From Oxalobacteraceae bacterium (GTDB taxonomy: Bacteria; Pseudomonadota; Gammaproteobacteria; Burkholderiales; Burkholderiaceae_D), in contig JAIXYM010000104.1 in the NCBI GenBank assembly GCA_027490255.1, forward strand, positions 1-64,000: a stretch of 64,000 nucleotides of DNA. Reading direction: 5' to 3'. Positions 18,026 to 27,477 of this stretch are shown piece by piece; the first letter of the stretch is position 1; every line of letters begins with the position of its first letter. The notes beneath the pieces were generated by a model. It saw only the letters and a list, made by a program, of their open reading frames with translations. It had not been told where the DNA came from and ran no database searches. A program made the position numbers and the translations under genes.

Positions 18026-19639
18026 ATGATCCACGCCGCATCAAGGCCGGCCTGGTCGGTGCTGGCACTCTCGCTGCTCACGCTGGTGCCTCTGGCAGTG
18101 GTGATGGGCAGCTGGTTGCAGCCGCAGCCCGAGGTATGGGAACACCTGCGTGCCTTCGTTTTGCCAGCGGTACTAAAAAACACGCTGTGGATGGCGTTGG
18201 GTGTGGGCACGGTAGTCACATTGCTGGGCGTGTCGCTGGCCTGGCTGACGGCGATGTGCGAATTTCCTCTACGTCGATTCTTTGCCTGGGCGCTGGTACT
18301 GCCCTTGGCCTTACCCTCCTATGTGCTGGCTTCGGTCATGGTGGGGTTGCTGGACTATAGCGGCATCGTGCAAACGTTCTTGCGGCAGGTTTTTGGTGCG
18401 TCGCTGATGCTGCCGTCCATACGCTCGATCACAGGCGCGATATTGGTATTTGGTCTTGTGCTCTACCCCTATGTATATCTGCTTGCACGCCAGGCTTTCA
18501 TCACCCAGGGACGACGTGCGATGGAAGCGGCGCAAACGCTGGGGATGCGACGCAGTACCGCTTTTTTCAAAGTGGCTTTGCCGATGGCGCGTCCGTGGTG
18601 GGCCGCCGGCATTACGCTGGCGCTGATGGAAATGCTGGCTGATTTCGGTACGGTTGCGATATTCAATGTCGACACCTTCACCACCGCCATTTACAAAGCC
18701 TGGCTGAGTCTCTTCAATCTGCCCGCCGCATCACAGCTTGCTTCATTGCTGGCCGTGACCGTCCTATTGTTGGTGTGGCTGGAGCAGCGTGCCCGTGGGC
18801 AGCGGCTTTACACCGGTACTGGGGCGACTGCGCGCGCGTCGCAGCAAGAGCGCATTGTGCTGCGAGGCGCTGCGGCGGCGATGGCATTTAGTGGGTGTGC
18901 GCTGGTTTTAGTATTGGCATTCATCGTTCCCGTTTTGCAGCTTTTGCAGTGGGCGCTTGCAGTCGCTCCCAGCGATTGGGATACGCGCTATTGGGGATTT
19001 ATCGGTCATTCGCTACTGCTGGCGGCGCTGGCTGCCTTGTTGGTCGTAGCGGCCGGATTATGGATGGCGTACGCGCAGCGCCAGCATCCGGGTCGTTTGA
19101 CGCAAGGGTGGGTACGCTTGTCGACGCTGGGTTATGCATTGCCGGGCATGCTGTTGTCGGTGGGTTTGTTTGTGCCCGTTGCCTGGTTGGATTTACAGCT
19201 GATGCCACTCTGGCAGTCATGGGGTGTGACACCTGCACCGGTCATCAAGGGAACGCTGGCGGTGATGCTGCTCGCACTCGCAGCGCGATTCATGGCAGTG
19301 GGCTATGAACCCATGCAGGCAGCGATGCAGCGCATCACATCGCATCAGGAACAAGCGGCACGCAGTCTGGGATTGAATCGTTGGCAGACCCTGCGTCGTT
19401 TGCATTTGCCGATGCTACGTTCTGGCTGGCTGGGCGCGAGCCTGCTGGTGTTTGTGGAAGTGATGAAAGAAATGCCGATTACGCTGATGACGCGTCCCTT
19501 TGGTTGGGACACGCTAGCGGTTCGTGTGTTTGAAATGAGTTCGGAGGGTATGTGGGAGCGAGCAGCACTGCCCAGCCTGTGCATCGTTGCAGCAGGTATT
19601 TTGCCGGTGATTTTGTTGGTGCGTGAAAGTGAAAAATGA
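18026..19639 (+). CDS. fbpB: Ferric iron ABC transporter, fused permease
   Basis: Inner-membrane permease of 537 residues with about twelve helices in two halves, each with an ABC-coupling loop: EAAQTLGMRRSTAFFKVALPMARP near residue 170 and EQAARSLGLNRWQTLRRLHLPMLR near residue 445. This duplicated architecture is typical of FbpB/SfuB. It moves Fe3+ delivered by FbpA. It starts 6 nt after fbpA and its ATGA overlaps the start of fbpC, so the three are one translationally coupled operon. Confidence 0.95.
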   Translation: MIHAASRPAWSVLALSLLTLVPLAVVMGSWLQPQPEVWEHLRAFVLPAVLKNTLWMALGVGTVVTLLGVSLAWLTAMCEFPLRRFFAWALVLPLALPSYVLASVMVGLLDYSGIVQTFLRQVFGASLMLPSIRSITGAILVFGLVLYPYVYLLARQAFITQGRRAMEAAQTLGMRRSTAFFKVALPMARPWWAAGITLALMEMLADFGTVAIFNVDTFTTAIYKAWLSLFNLPAASQLASLLAVTVLLLVWLEQRARGQRLYTGTGATARASQQERIVLRGAAAAMAFSGCALVLVLAFIVPVLQLLQWALAVAPSDWDTRYWGFIGHSLLLAALAALLVVAAGLWMAYAQRQHPGRLTQGWVRLSTLGYALPGMLLSVGLFVPVAWLDLQLMPLWQSWGVTPAPVIKGTLAVMLLALAARFMAVGYEPMQAAMQRITSHQEQAARSLGLNRWQTLRRLHLPMLRSGWLGASLLVFVEVMKEMPITLMTRPFGWDTLAVRVFEMSSEGMWERAALPSLCIVAAGILPVILLVRESEK

Positions 19640-20727
19640 ATCGAGCTGATCAAGACGATACAAAATTCCCGGCGCTGGAACTAGAAGCGCTGACGCTGTC
19701 TTATCGATCGGGTTCCGCCACTCAGCGTGTGGTGCAGGATTTGTCAATTAAGGTTAACCGAGGTGAGATCATCAGCCTGCTCGGCCCATCGGGTTGCGGC
19801 AAGACCACGGTGCTGCGCGCCATCGCCGGATTTCAGCCGGTCCAATCAGGACGCATCGTGCTGATGCAGCGTGAGGTCAGCAGTCCAACTGTTCATGTCC
19901 CTCCTGAGCGTCGCAAAATCGGTATGGTGTTTCAGGACTATGCGCTGTTTCCCCACCTAGATGTTGCGGATAACGTTGGTTTTGGTCTGCATGCGATGAC
20001 TGCCGCAGAGCGTCAACATCGTGTCGCTGAGTTGCTGCACTTGGTTGGCATGGCCGAGCTTGCGCATCGTTCACCGCATGAGCTGTCAGGCGGGCAACAG
20101 CAGCGTGTGGCTTTGGCCCGTGCGCTTGCGCCACGGCCGGAGCTGTTGTTGATGGACGAGCCTTTTTCCAATCTGGATGTCGAGTTGCGTGAAAGGCTGG
20201 CTATCGAGGTGCGCGACCTACTCAAAGAGACCGGTACGACCGCCATTATCGTCACCCATGATCAGCATGAAGCTTTTGCGGTGGCTGATCGTATTGCAGT
20301 ACTTGCGGAGGGACATTTGCAGCAGTGGGGTACAGCGATGGATCTGTATCATCGCCCTGTAAATCGTTTTGTAGCGGATTTTATTGGGGAAGGTGTGATG
20401 ATTTCGGGTGTTGTTGATGCTCAGGGTTATCTGATCAACGTGCTTGGAAAATTTCCCTGCGAGTTATCAGACGTAGCTTTGAAGGCAGGTGATCGGGCCG
20501 AGATGTTGGTACGACCTGATGATATTCAACATGATGATGATAGTCCGCTCAAGGCGCGTGTTGTTAGCAAGGCGTTTCGCGGCGCACAGTTTCTTTATAC
20601 GCTGGCCTTACCTGCTGGTCAGCATCTGGTTTCTCTGGTGCCCAGCCATCACGATCATGCGATCGATGAGCTAATCGGTATACGCATGGAAATCGACCAT
20701 GTCATTTTTTTCCCAAGTGCGGAATAG
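19636..20727 (+). CDS. fbpC: Ferric iron ABC transporter, ATPase
   Basis: Cytosolic ATPase of 363 residues that energises iron uptake. Walker A GPSGCGKTT, Q-loop MVFQDYALFPH, signature [15 protein letters not shown], Walker B LLLMDEPFSNLD, H-loop THDQHEAF. A C-terminal TOBE-like regulatory region follows from about residue 245 (GDRAEMLVRPDDI). It overlaps fbpB by 4 nt. Length and order match the FbpC/SfuC family. Confidence 0.95.
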   Translation: MNRADQDDTKFPALELEALTLSYRSGSATQRVVQDLSIKVNRGEIISLLGPSGCGKTTVLRAIAGFQPVQSGRIVLMQREVSSPTVHVPPERRKIGMVFQDYALFPHLDVADNVGFGLHAMTAAERQHRVAELLHLVGMAELAHRSPHELSGGQQQRVALARALAPRPELLLMDEPFSNLDVELRERLAIEVRDLLKETGTTAIIVTHDQHEAFAVADRIAVLAEGHLQQWGTAMDLYHRPVNRFVADFIGEGVMISGVVDAQGYLINVLGKFPCELSDVALKAGDRAEMLVRPDDIQHDDDSPLKARVVSKAFRGAQFLYTLALPAGQHLVSLVPSHHDHAIDELIGIRMEIDHVIFFPSAE

Positions 20728-20915
20728 ACTCTTCTCCGATATTTCATTGTTTTGGTTCTTTTTTGTATTCAACAAAGAATATCTTCCCGTAAGCATGTAA
20801 AGACACTTTGCCTTTTGTATGGCGCGCTCTGCAGGAGGGTGTCTAGTGTCGTTCGATGTACAACTCCAGATCTTGAAAATAAAAAATGTAAAGTTTCAAA
20901 GAATCGATTCTGTAT

Positions 20916-23438
20916 TTATCTTAGGGAAAAATGCAGCTCAATTTTTTTGATGATGTTAAAGCACGGAAGTAACAGCAGGCCGATGAAGAAGCTACCCAGC
21001 CACGCTTGCCCACTCATTGGTGTGAAACGAAATGGCTCAGCCAGCACCGGAATGCAGGTGATGGCCGCCAGAGCCAGCAGCGTGATGCCCAGCACCCATA
21101 CCGAAGTGGGCGTCAGGTGGTACCAGAGTCGGTGCCATTCCGTTCGTGCTGAGCGGCTGGGCAGTATCAGCGCCGCATTGGCCGTCACCAGAACCACAAA
21201 TGCAGCCGTAGCTGCGGTGGTAGCAGCAATCTCTTGTGACAATAGCCAAGCATAGATACTAAAAATGAAAGCGGTGGTGAGGCTGCCATAGGCCACACTT
21301 CGCCAGATGTATTGCCCGGACAGCAGCGCCTCGTCGCTGCGGCGTGGCGGACGGCTCATTAGATCGGCATCGGCCTCTTCTGCTTCAAACACAATTGAGC
21401 AGGCCGGATCAATCACCAGTTCCAGAAAAGCGATGTGCAGTGGCGCCAATATCAGCGGTAGCCCGAAGAGTACCGGCAGCAGCGCCAGACCGGCGATGGG
21501 AATGTGTACCGCCAGCGTATAAATCATCGCCTGTCGCATGTTGGCGAAAGTACGTCTTCCCATGCGAATCGCCTGCACGATAGAATCAAAATCATCTTTG
21601 AGCAGTACCAGCGAGGCTGCTTCGCGTGCCACATCGGTGCCACGTTGTCCCATCGCGATACCAATATGTGCGGCCTTGAGTGCTGGCGCATCATTCACGC
21701 CATCCCCCGTCATCGCCACCACATGGCCTTGCGATTTCAGTGCTTCGACTAATGCCAGTTTTTGTGCAGGCCTAATACGCGCGAAGATATTGATCGTTGC
21801 TGCGCGATCGACGAGTTCATCCTGGCTCATGCCAAGGATCTCGCTACCAGTGATGATGCCGTCACTCTGAATACCGGCTTGCCGTGCAATCGCTTGCGCT
21901 GTACGCGGATGGTCGCCTGTAATCATTACCACGCGTATGCCGGCACGCAGACATTGCGCGACTGCCTTGGGTACTTCCTCGCGCAAGGGATCGGCCAGTG
22001 CGATCAATCCCAGCCACTGAAAATCAAATGCCTGCTGGTTTTCTGGCCACGGATGACCAGCAATGTGTACGGCTTTTGCGACACCTAGCACACGCAATCC
22101 CTGATCAGCCATCGCAGCAGCCTGCGTTGCGATCTCATCGTGCAAATTCTCGGAGAGTGCGCACAGCTCTGCCACTGCTTCAGGTGCGCCTTTGGCAGCA
22201 ACAACATCGTGCAGTCCAACTCCTGACTGCCACAAATGTGTCATAGCGAGCAACTGGGGGGAGAGTTCATATTCGCGTGCGAGACGCCAATCCGGATGCA
22301 GGCGATTCGTATCGGAGAGATGCGCGCCCGCCATGCGGTGAAATGCCTGCTCCATGGGATCATGCGGTGCGATCTCGCTGGCTAATATGGCGTACTCGAG
22401 AAGTTCGAGGTGAGTATCGGGCAGCGATGCAGACAGAGAGTCCGACAGAGAACCTGACAAGGGCTGACTGACATCGATGGCCCGGTTATCCGCACAAAGT
22501 ACCGCGACGCGCATGCGATTCTCAGTCAGCGTGCCGGTTTTATCGACACATAGCACCGAGGTCTCGCCCAGGGTCTCTATCGAATTCAGGCGACGCGTCA
22601 ATACCTTTTGCGCTGCCAGTCGACGTGCCGCCATCGCCATGAAAATAATCATGATGACCGCGAACTCCTGTGGTAACAAAGACATGGCTAAGGCAATGCC
22701 AGCCAGTAGCGCATCCAGCCAGCCACCACGCAGCAACCAGAACAGCAGTACCAGCCCGCAAGATAATCCGATACTGAAGGTCGCAAGTCGTCGGGTGAGT
22801 CGGCCCATCTCTTCACGCAGCGGTGAAGGCGTGATCGCAATGCTTTCCAGCGACTTGCCGATGCGGCCCATTTCGGTGTGATGTGCAGTCGCCGTGACTT
22901 GAACGACACCCTGACCAGCGACCACCAGTGTTCCTGCATACACTTTGTCGCCGGATTTTTTCATCACCGACTCGGATTCACCGGTGAGCATTGATTCATT
23001 AGTTGCGAGCTCATGCGCGTCAATTAGTAGGCCGTCGGCTGGAATGCGGTCGCCTTCGGCGAGTAACAACACATCCTCGCGAACCACATCCCTGCCGGCG
23101 ATGCGCAGCGCTTCGCCGCCGCGTATCACCACTGCGCGCGGGCTCGACATATCGCGTAGTGCGGCCAGCGCATTGTCGGTACGTCGCTCCTGAAATGCGG
23201 TCATCCCCATGATCATGAATACAAAGCTCAGCAGTATCAGCGCCTCATGACTATCGCCCATTGCAAAATAGATGGCGCCAGCTCCCAGCAATAGCAAGAA
23301 CATCGGCTCGCGTACAACTTCGAGCAGGATGTCGGCCAGCGTGCGGCGCTGCGAGAGGCCCAGCTCATTCGGACCTTCTTTATGCAGACGCTTGCGAGCG
23401 AAATTCGCATCAAGGCCGCGGGGCAGGGGAGGTGTCAT
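20916..23438 (-). CDS. P-type cation-transporting ATPase (P2-like)
   Basis: Inner-membrane ion pump of 840 residues. The actuator motif is TGES; the phosphorylation site is CVDKTGTLTENRM; the hinge is MTGDGVNDAPALKAAHIGIAMG. The N-terminal cation-ATPase domain starts LPRGLDANFARKRLHKEGPNEL. In membrane helix 4, calcium pumps read PEGLP, whereas this protein reads LLPQEF, so the ion may not be calcium. It is about 40-60 residues shorter than typical bacterial calcium pumps. I prefer ATG 23438; a TTG at 23462 adds eight residues. It is divergent from a beta-CASP nuclease. Confidence 0.9.
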   Translation of the reverse strand: MTPPLPRGLDANFARKRLHKEGPNELGLSQRRTLADILLEVVREPMFLLLLGAGAIYFAMGDSHEALILLSFVFMIMGMTAFQERRTDNALAALRDMSSPRAVVIRGGEALRIAGRDVVREDVLLLAEGDRIPADGLLIDAHELATNESMLTGESESVMKKSGDKVYAGTLVVAGQGVVQVTATAHHTEMGRIGKSLESIAITPSPLREEMGRLTRRLATFSIGLSCGLVLLFWLLRGGWLDALLAGIALAMSLLPQEFAVIMIIFMAMAARRLAAQKVLTRRLNSIETLGETSVLCVDKTGTLTENRMRVAVLCADNRAIDVSQPLSGSLSDSLSASLPDTHLELLEYAILASEIAPHDPMEQAFHRMAGAHLSDTNRLHPDWRLAREYELSPQLLAMTHLWQSGVGLHDVVAAKGAPEAVAELCALSENLHDEIATQAAAMADQGLRVLGVAKAVHIAGHPWPENQQAFDFQWLGLIALADPLREEVPKAVAQCLRAGIRVVMITGDHPRTAQAIARQAGIQSDGIITGSEILGMSQDELVDRAATINIFARIRPAQKLALVEALKSQGHVVAMTGDGVNDAPALKAAHIGIAMGQRGTDVAREAASLVLLKDDFDSIVQAIRMGRRTFANMRQAMIYTLAVHIPIAGLALLPVLFGLPLILAPLHIAFLELVIDPACSIVFEAEEADADLMSRPPRRSDEALLSGQYIWRSVAYGSLTTAFIFSIYAWLLSQEIAATTAATAAFVVLVTANAALILPSRSARTEWHRLWYHLTPTSVWVLGITLLALAAITCIPVLAEPFRFTPMSGQAWLGSFFIGLLLLPCFNIIKKIELHFSLR

Positions 23439-23642
23439 GTCAGGAATGATGCTTGCGGGCAAAGCGTTCTGTGCGTATAAAGGTATATCACTTGGTTTGT
23501 TTGACTAGCTTTTGGTTGCTTTATCTTCCAGCTTGTCGGTCAGCTTCACCCGCATTTTGGCCTAGACGGCCTGGACTCTCGGCTTCTTTTGGCGTTTTCT
23601 TGACGAATGACAATATCGGTTGTCAAGATCATGGAGGACATA

Positions 23643-23744
23643 ATGTCGGATGCAGGATTGCATTTACACGGGCCGCTTGACGTGACGTTCTTGCTAGTCA
23701 GTGGGTGTCTGGTGCTGGGCGGGTTGATTTACCTGCATCTATGA
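23643..23744 (+). CDS. 33-residue single-pass membrane peptide
   Basis: Small reading frame encoding a peptide with a short polar N-terminus (MSDAGLHLHGPLD) and one hydrophobic helix of about 18 residues (VTFLLVSGCLVLGGLIYLHL). A strong ribosome site, GGAGG, lies 5 nt before the spacer to the ATG. It ends 10 nt before the beta-CASP nuclease gene, which lacks a strong site of its own, so the two may be translationally coupled. No family recognised. Confidence 0.55.
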   Translation: MSDAGLHLHGPLDVTFLLVSGCLVLGGLIYLHL

Positions 23745-23754
23745 CGGGCTCTCC

Positions 23755-25116
23755 ATGAAACTATCCTTTCTGGGTGCTGCCAGCACTGTCACCGGGTCGA
23801 AGTACCTGATCGAGCATGATGGTCAGCGCATTCTGGTCGATTGTGGACTGTTTCAGGGATTTAAAAATCTTAGGCTACTGAACTGGCAGCCGTTTCATTT
23901 TGATCCTGCATCGCTGGATGCCGTGGTACTCACGCATGCGCATCTGGATCACTCAGGCGCAATTCCGCTCTTGATTCGCAGCGGGTTTCGCGGCCCGATC
24001 TACGCTACGCCATCCACTATTGATTTGTGCAAGTTGTTGCTGCCTGATAGTGGGCACATTCAGGAGGGGGATGCCAATTTTGCGAACCGGCGTCAATCAT
24101 CCCGGCATCATCCTGCTTTACCGCTGTACACCGAAGCAGATGCACGCAATGCGCTGACGTTTTTCAAGCCGCTACCTTTCGATAAGTCAATCAATCTGGG
24201 GAGCATGAAGCTCCGGCTGCGACTCGCGGGCCATATTCTTGGTGCGAGTTCGGCGGAATTTCGTACTGCGAAAGGTAGTCTGCTGTTCTCTGGCGATCTG
24301 GGGCGCCCTGATGATCTCCTGATGCGTGCACCCGTACCGATTGAATACGGCGATACGCTGGTGATTGAATCGACCTATGGTGATCGGGCACATTCTAATG
24401 AGAGTAGTTCGGATGCACTGGCAAAGGTCATCACCCGAACGGCCGCGCGCGGCGGCAGTATTTTGGTGCCCGCGTTTGCTGTTGGGCGCGCACAAAATCT
24501 ACTTTTCGAGATTTTTCAGCTCAAGCAGGCGGGCCGCATTCCCGATATGCCAGTTTTTCTCGATAGTCCGATGGCGATTCAAAGTACCAGCATCTATCAG
24601 CGTCATCGAGATCAACATCGGCTGAGCGTTGCGCAGTGCGAGGGTATGGCCAAGGTGGCGCGCATCAGTCGCACCGCCGATGATTCACGGGCCATAGGTC
24701 AACTGAATTATCCAGTAATTATCATTTCTGCCAGTGGCATGGCGACGGGTGGCCGAGTACTTCACCACCTTGTCCATATGGCACCAGACCACCGTAATAG
24801 TATTGTCTTCGCCGGCTATCAGGCGGGTGGAACACGTGGTGCAAAGCTGGTGGATGGGGCGCGGTTTGTGAGAATTTTTGGCGAAGATATTACCGTCAAT
24901 GCCGAAGTCGTGTCTCTGCCATCGATGTCAGCGCATGCCGATGCAACGCAGATCATGGACTGGCTCAAGACCCTCAAAAAGCCACCCCGGCAGGTGTTCA
25001 TCACGCACGGTGAACAGGTGGCGGCCGATGCACTGCGATGGCGTATCGAGCATGAATTGGGATGGTCTGCGACTGTGCCGCTGTTGGGGCAGCATGCACT
25101 GATTGATAATTTTTGA
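23755..25116 (+). CDS. Metallo-beta-lactamase/beta-CASP nuclease (Ysh1-like)
   Basis: Predicted RNA-processing hydrolase of 453 residues. Metal-binding motifs: THAHLDHSG near residue 60, a later His in LRLAGHILGAS, Asp in FSGDLGRPDD. The beta-CASP part carries VIESTYGDR, the SPMA segment in FLDSPMAIQST, SASGMATGGRVLHHL, and the final His in VFITHGEQVAADAL. It matches the bacterial CPSF/Ysh1-like group, which cleaves RNA. A 33-codon membrane peptide precedes it by 10 nt. The divergent neighbour is a P-type ATPase. Confidence 0.92.
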   Translation: MKLSFLGAASTVTGSKYLIEHDGQRILVDCGLFQGFKNLRLLNWQPFHFDPASLDAVVLTHAHLDHSGAIPLLIRSGFRGPIYATPSTIDLCKLLLPDSGHIQEGDANFANRRQSSRHHPALPLYTEADARNALTFFKPLPFDKSINLGSMKLRLRLAGHILGASSAEFRTAKGSLLFSGDLGRPDDLLMRAPVPIEYGDTLVIESTYGDRAHSNESSSDALAKVITRTAARGGSILVPAFAVGRAQNLLFEIFQLKQAGRIPDMPVFLDSPMAIQSTSIYQRHRDQHRLSVAQCEGMAKVARISRTADDSRAIGQLNYPVIIISASGMATGGRVLHHLVHMAPDHRNSIVFAGYQAGGTRGAKLVDGARFVRIFGEDITVNAEVVSLPSMSAHADATQIMDWLKTLKKPPRQVFITHGEQVAADALRWRIEHELGWSATVPLLGQHALIDNF

Positions 25117-25181
25117 CTTTTCTGCCGAATTATCTTTGCAATCTCGAGACTCTCAAACAATCTTAATAACCATCGTGGCGA

Positions 25182-26045
25182 TTACTCGTTGAAGAAGGCC
25201 ATCAGTCGCTGCGCGAGTTCCTCTGACTGCTCTTCCGGAACGAAATGGCCGCAGTTGGCTATCATGCCGCCGCGAACATTGAGCGCCACTCTCTGCATGG
25301 ATTCGAGTACCTCCATGCGTCTTCCCCAGCTTTCTGCGCCACCCAGTGCCAGCACTGGCATGGGAAGCTTGAAGCGCGCAATCATTGCTTCATTGTCGGC
25401 AATGTCTTGCGGTACTGCGCGGTAGTAAGCGAAACCCGCCGCCAGCGATTCAGGCTTACGATAGCAGCGTAAAAATTCTTCAATCACTTCATCAGTCATC
25501 ACTTCGGCGCGATGCGCAAAGGTGCGATAAAACCAACCCAGATAAACCGCCTCGTGCCCCGTAACAAGCGCCTCGGGGAGTGCAGGCGTGCGATTGAATG
25601 CATGATGCCAGCGCTTGCCACCCTGGCTGATATCAGGTCCGCCATCACCAGGAATGGTGACATCAATGATGGCGAGTTTTTTTACCGCATCCGGGTGATG
25701 CGCTGCCAGTGCATAGGCGGTTGGGCCACCCCAGTCATGTCCGACGAGATAAAAATTTTCAAGTTGTAGCTCATGATGCACCAGCTCCCACACATCGTTG
25801 GCAATGGTTTTTTTATCGTAACCACTGGCGGTGCAGGAAGTGTCGCCGAGACCGCGCAGATCGGGTGCGATCACGCGGTAGTGCGGAGCTAGTTGGTCGA
25901 TGATGTGGCGCCACTCGTACCAGGTTTGCGGCCAGCCATGTAACAGCACTACCGGATAGCCGTCGCCTGCGGTCACATAGTGCATGCGTACTTCGGATAA
26001 GTCGGCGTAATGATGCGTTACACCATTGATGTTTGAAGTACTCAT
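25182..26045 (-). CDS. Alpha/beta hydrolase (epoxide hydrolase / haloacetate dehalogenase type)
   Basis: Cytosolic hydrolase of 287 residues. Oxyanion motif HGWPQTWYEW; nucleophile elbow GHDWGG with Asp as nucleophile, typical of epoxide hydrolases and haloalkane/haloacetate dehalogenases; catalytic His in ANCGHFVPEE. The cap domain includes YRTFAHRAEV. Start at ATG 26045, overlapping by 4 nt the stop of the upstream secreted-protein gene, so the two are probably cotranscribed. Substrate unknown. Confidence 0.9.
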   Translation of the reverse strand: MSTSNINGVTHHYADLSEVRMHYVTAGDGYPVVLLHGWPQTWYEWRHIIDQLAPHYRVIAPDLRGLGDTSCTASGYDKKTIANDVWELVHHELQLENFYLVGHDWGGPTAYALAAHHPDAVKKLAIIDVTIPGDGGPDISQGGKRWHHAFNRTPALPEALVTGHEAVYLGWFYRTFAHRAEVMTDEVIEEFLRCYRKPESLAAGFAYYRAVPQDIADNEAMIARFKLPMPVLALGGAESWGRRMEVLESMQRVALNVRGGMIANCGHFVPEEQSEELAQRLMAFFNE

Positions 26046-26350
26046 TGCTTCACCGTCATCGGAAAATCTTTTAGTAATTTGTGGCAGAGCGCTTCCTTGC
26101 CCATTTTTTTGCTCAGTCCATCAAAGGTCGAATCGCCCATGAGGAATAATTTTTTTGAGGCTTCCTTGCCTTTTTTATCCATGCAAACCTGAGAATCTTG
26201 CTGGAAGCGAAAGGCATAGTAGGAGAAGGGACAAGATTTTTTGGCTTTGGTCAGCAGGCCATCCATCTTGATCAGATCATCACATTGATCGGCGTGGGCT
26301 GCTGGAAGTGCGACTAACAGTATCCAGAGGAGAGCGATTTTTTTCATCAT
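26042..26350 (-). CDS. Small secreted cysteine-containing protein, unknown
   Basis: Product of 102 residues with a clear Sec signal (MMKKIALLWILLVALPAAHA) and a mature part of about 82 residues with four cysteines (DQCDD, KSCPF, QVCMD, ALCHK), which could make two disulfides in the periplasm. It is rich in Lys. No family recognised. It overlaps the downstream alpha/beta hydrolase gene by 4 nt and lies 21 nt downstream of the exported methyltransferase-like gene, forming a three-gene minus-strand group. Confidence 0.75.
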   Translation of the reverse strand: MMKKIALLWILLVALPAAHADQCDDLIKMDGLLTKAKKSCPFSYYAFRFQQDSQVCMDKKGKEASKKLFLMGDSTFDGLSKKMGKEALCHKLLKDFPMTVKQ

Positions 26351-26371
26351 CGTTGATTGAAGTACTTATTT

Positions 26372-27106
26372 TCATTTTTTCAGCAGCACTAGGTGTTGCC
26401 AGGGAAGAGATGAAATCGTCGTGACCCAATGCAGACCCAGTAATGCGGCTTCTTTTTTTATCTGTGCTTCGCTCATTTTATGCTGTGGCTTGATCGGTAC
26501 GCTGGCATCTTCTGCGCGGAATTCCACCAATGCTATCTGACCACCGCTCTTGAGCGCGCGTTTGATACAGCCTATGGTTTCGATAGGATAGAGAAGCTCG
26601 TGATAGACATCGACAAAAAGCGCAAGATCAATACTCTCGGCTGGGAGCTTGCAATCGGTTTCGGTCGCGAGCAGTGTGTCGATATTGGGAATTTTTGATT
26701 CGGCGATCTGTTTTTTGAGTAGCGTGATCATCTCAGGTTGTACATCGACCGCGATCACTCGACCACCCGGCGCAAGACGCGGCGCTATTCTTCGACTGTA
26801 ATATCCACTGCCCGCGCCGACATCAGCGACGACCATGCCCGGTCGTATCGGTAGCAGAGGCAAAAGCAGATCCGGTCTTTCTTCCGTATTTCGCTCGGCG
26901 CGTTCCAGCCATGCGGCTCCGTGCCAGCTCATTACTTGTGCAATTTCTCGACCTGCAAAGGTTTTGCCCGTGCCTCCGGGGCTGGTAGCGACCTTGCCGT
27001 AGGCAAGTGGGCTATCCGCAGCCGTGCAGGCAGTGGATCCTAGGAGGGCAAGTGCGATGGCGAGGTGGCTTAAGCAGCTGAAGCAGCGTAGGTAGCGTTT
27101 AGACAT
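26372..27106 (-). CDS. SAM-methyltransferase-fold protein with export signal
   Basis: Class I methyltransferase fold of 244 residues. Motif I is VVADVGAGSGYYSRRIAPRL; then VIAVDVQPEMI, DLALFVDVYHELLYPIE and GGQIALVEFRAED. Unusually it begins with a hydrophobic export signal (LSHLAIALALLGSTACTA) containing a possible lipobox, so it may be a periplasmic or lipid-anchored protein, where SAM would not normally be available. Similar annotated 'secreted methyltransferases' exist in proteobacteria, with unknown function. I start at ATG 27106; an upstream ATG at 27154 would add 16 polar residues. It is the first gene of a small minus-strand group. Confidence 0.8.
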   Translation of the reverse strand: MSKRYLRCFSCLSHLAIALALLGSTACTAADSPLAYGKVATSPGGTGKTFAGREIAQVMSWHGAAWLERAERNTEERPDLLLPLLPIRPGMVVADVGAGSGYYSRRIAPRLAPGGRVIAVDVQPEMITLLKKQIAESKIPNIDTLLATETDCKLPAESIDLALFVDVYHELLYPIETIGCIKRALKSGGQIALVEFRAEDASVPIKPQHKMSEAQIKKEAALLGLHWVTTISSLPWQHLVLLKK

Positions 27107-27157
27107 ACTTGAATTTTTCTGTGCTTTCGCACGGGTAAGCGCACACTGACGCATGGT

Positions 27158-27349
27158 TTACTTTTTATTACGGAATTGTTCTTTGCATTCCTCAGCCAGC
27201 CTACGGAACTGACGATCATTTTTACCCTGTCGGGATGCCTGCAGCATGCAGTCCTCATAGTTCTTGGGTCCTCGTTCACAGGCTGTCAGGGTTGCTGCAG
27301 TGACGAAGATAAGGAATGCAGCGCGGAGTGTAGCGCAGATAAATTTAAC
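27158..27349 (-). pseudogene. Possible small lipoprotein frame without a start codon
   Basis: The minus-strand frame encodes a lipoprotein-like signal (KFICATLRAAFLIFVTAATLTAC, written here in pieces: KFICATLRAAFL then IFVTAATLTAC) and then CERGPKNYEDCM...LAEECKEQFRNKK and a TAA. The lipobox LTAC and charged tail look real. However, from the upstream stop at 27428-27430 to the mature part there is no ATG, GTG or TTG; the expected start position is GTT at 27347-27349. Either the start has mutated or a rare codon is used. It ends just upstream of the exported methyltransferase gene. Confidence 0.35.
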
Positions 27350-27477
27350 TTGGTCTTGGTGATTTTTGACGCGGAGGTTTAACGGGCGATTAAGCCGCGA
27401 GAATTTTAATAGGAAATTTAGCTGAAGTTAGCTGTCCCGCGGGGCAACAGCCATGGCTGGCTTTTCGGCCGCCCTAC

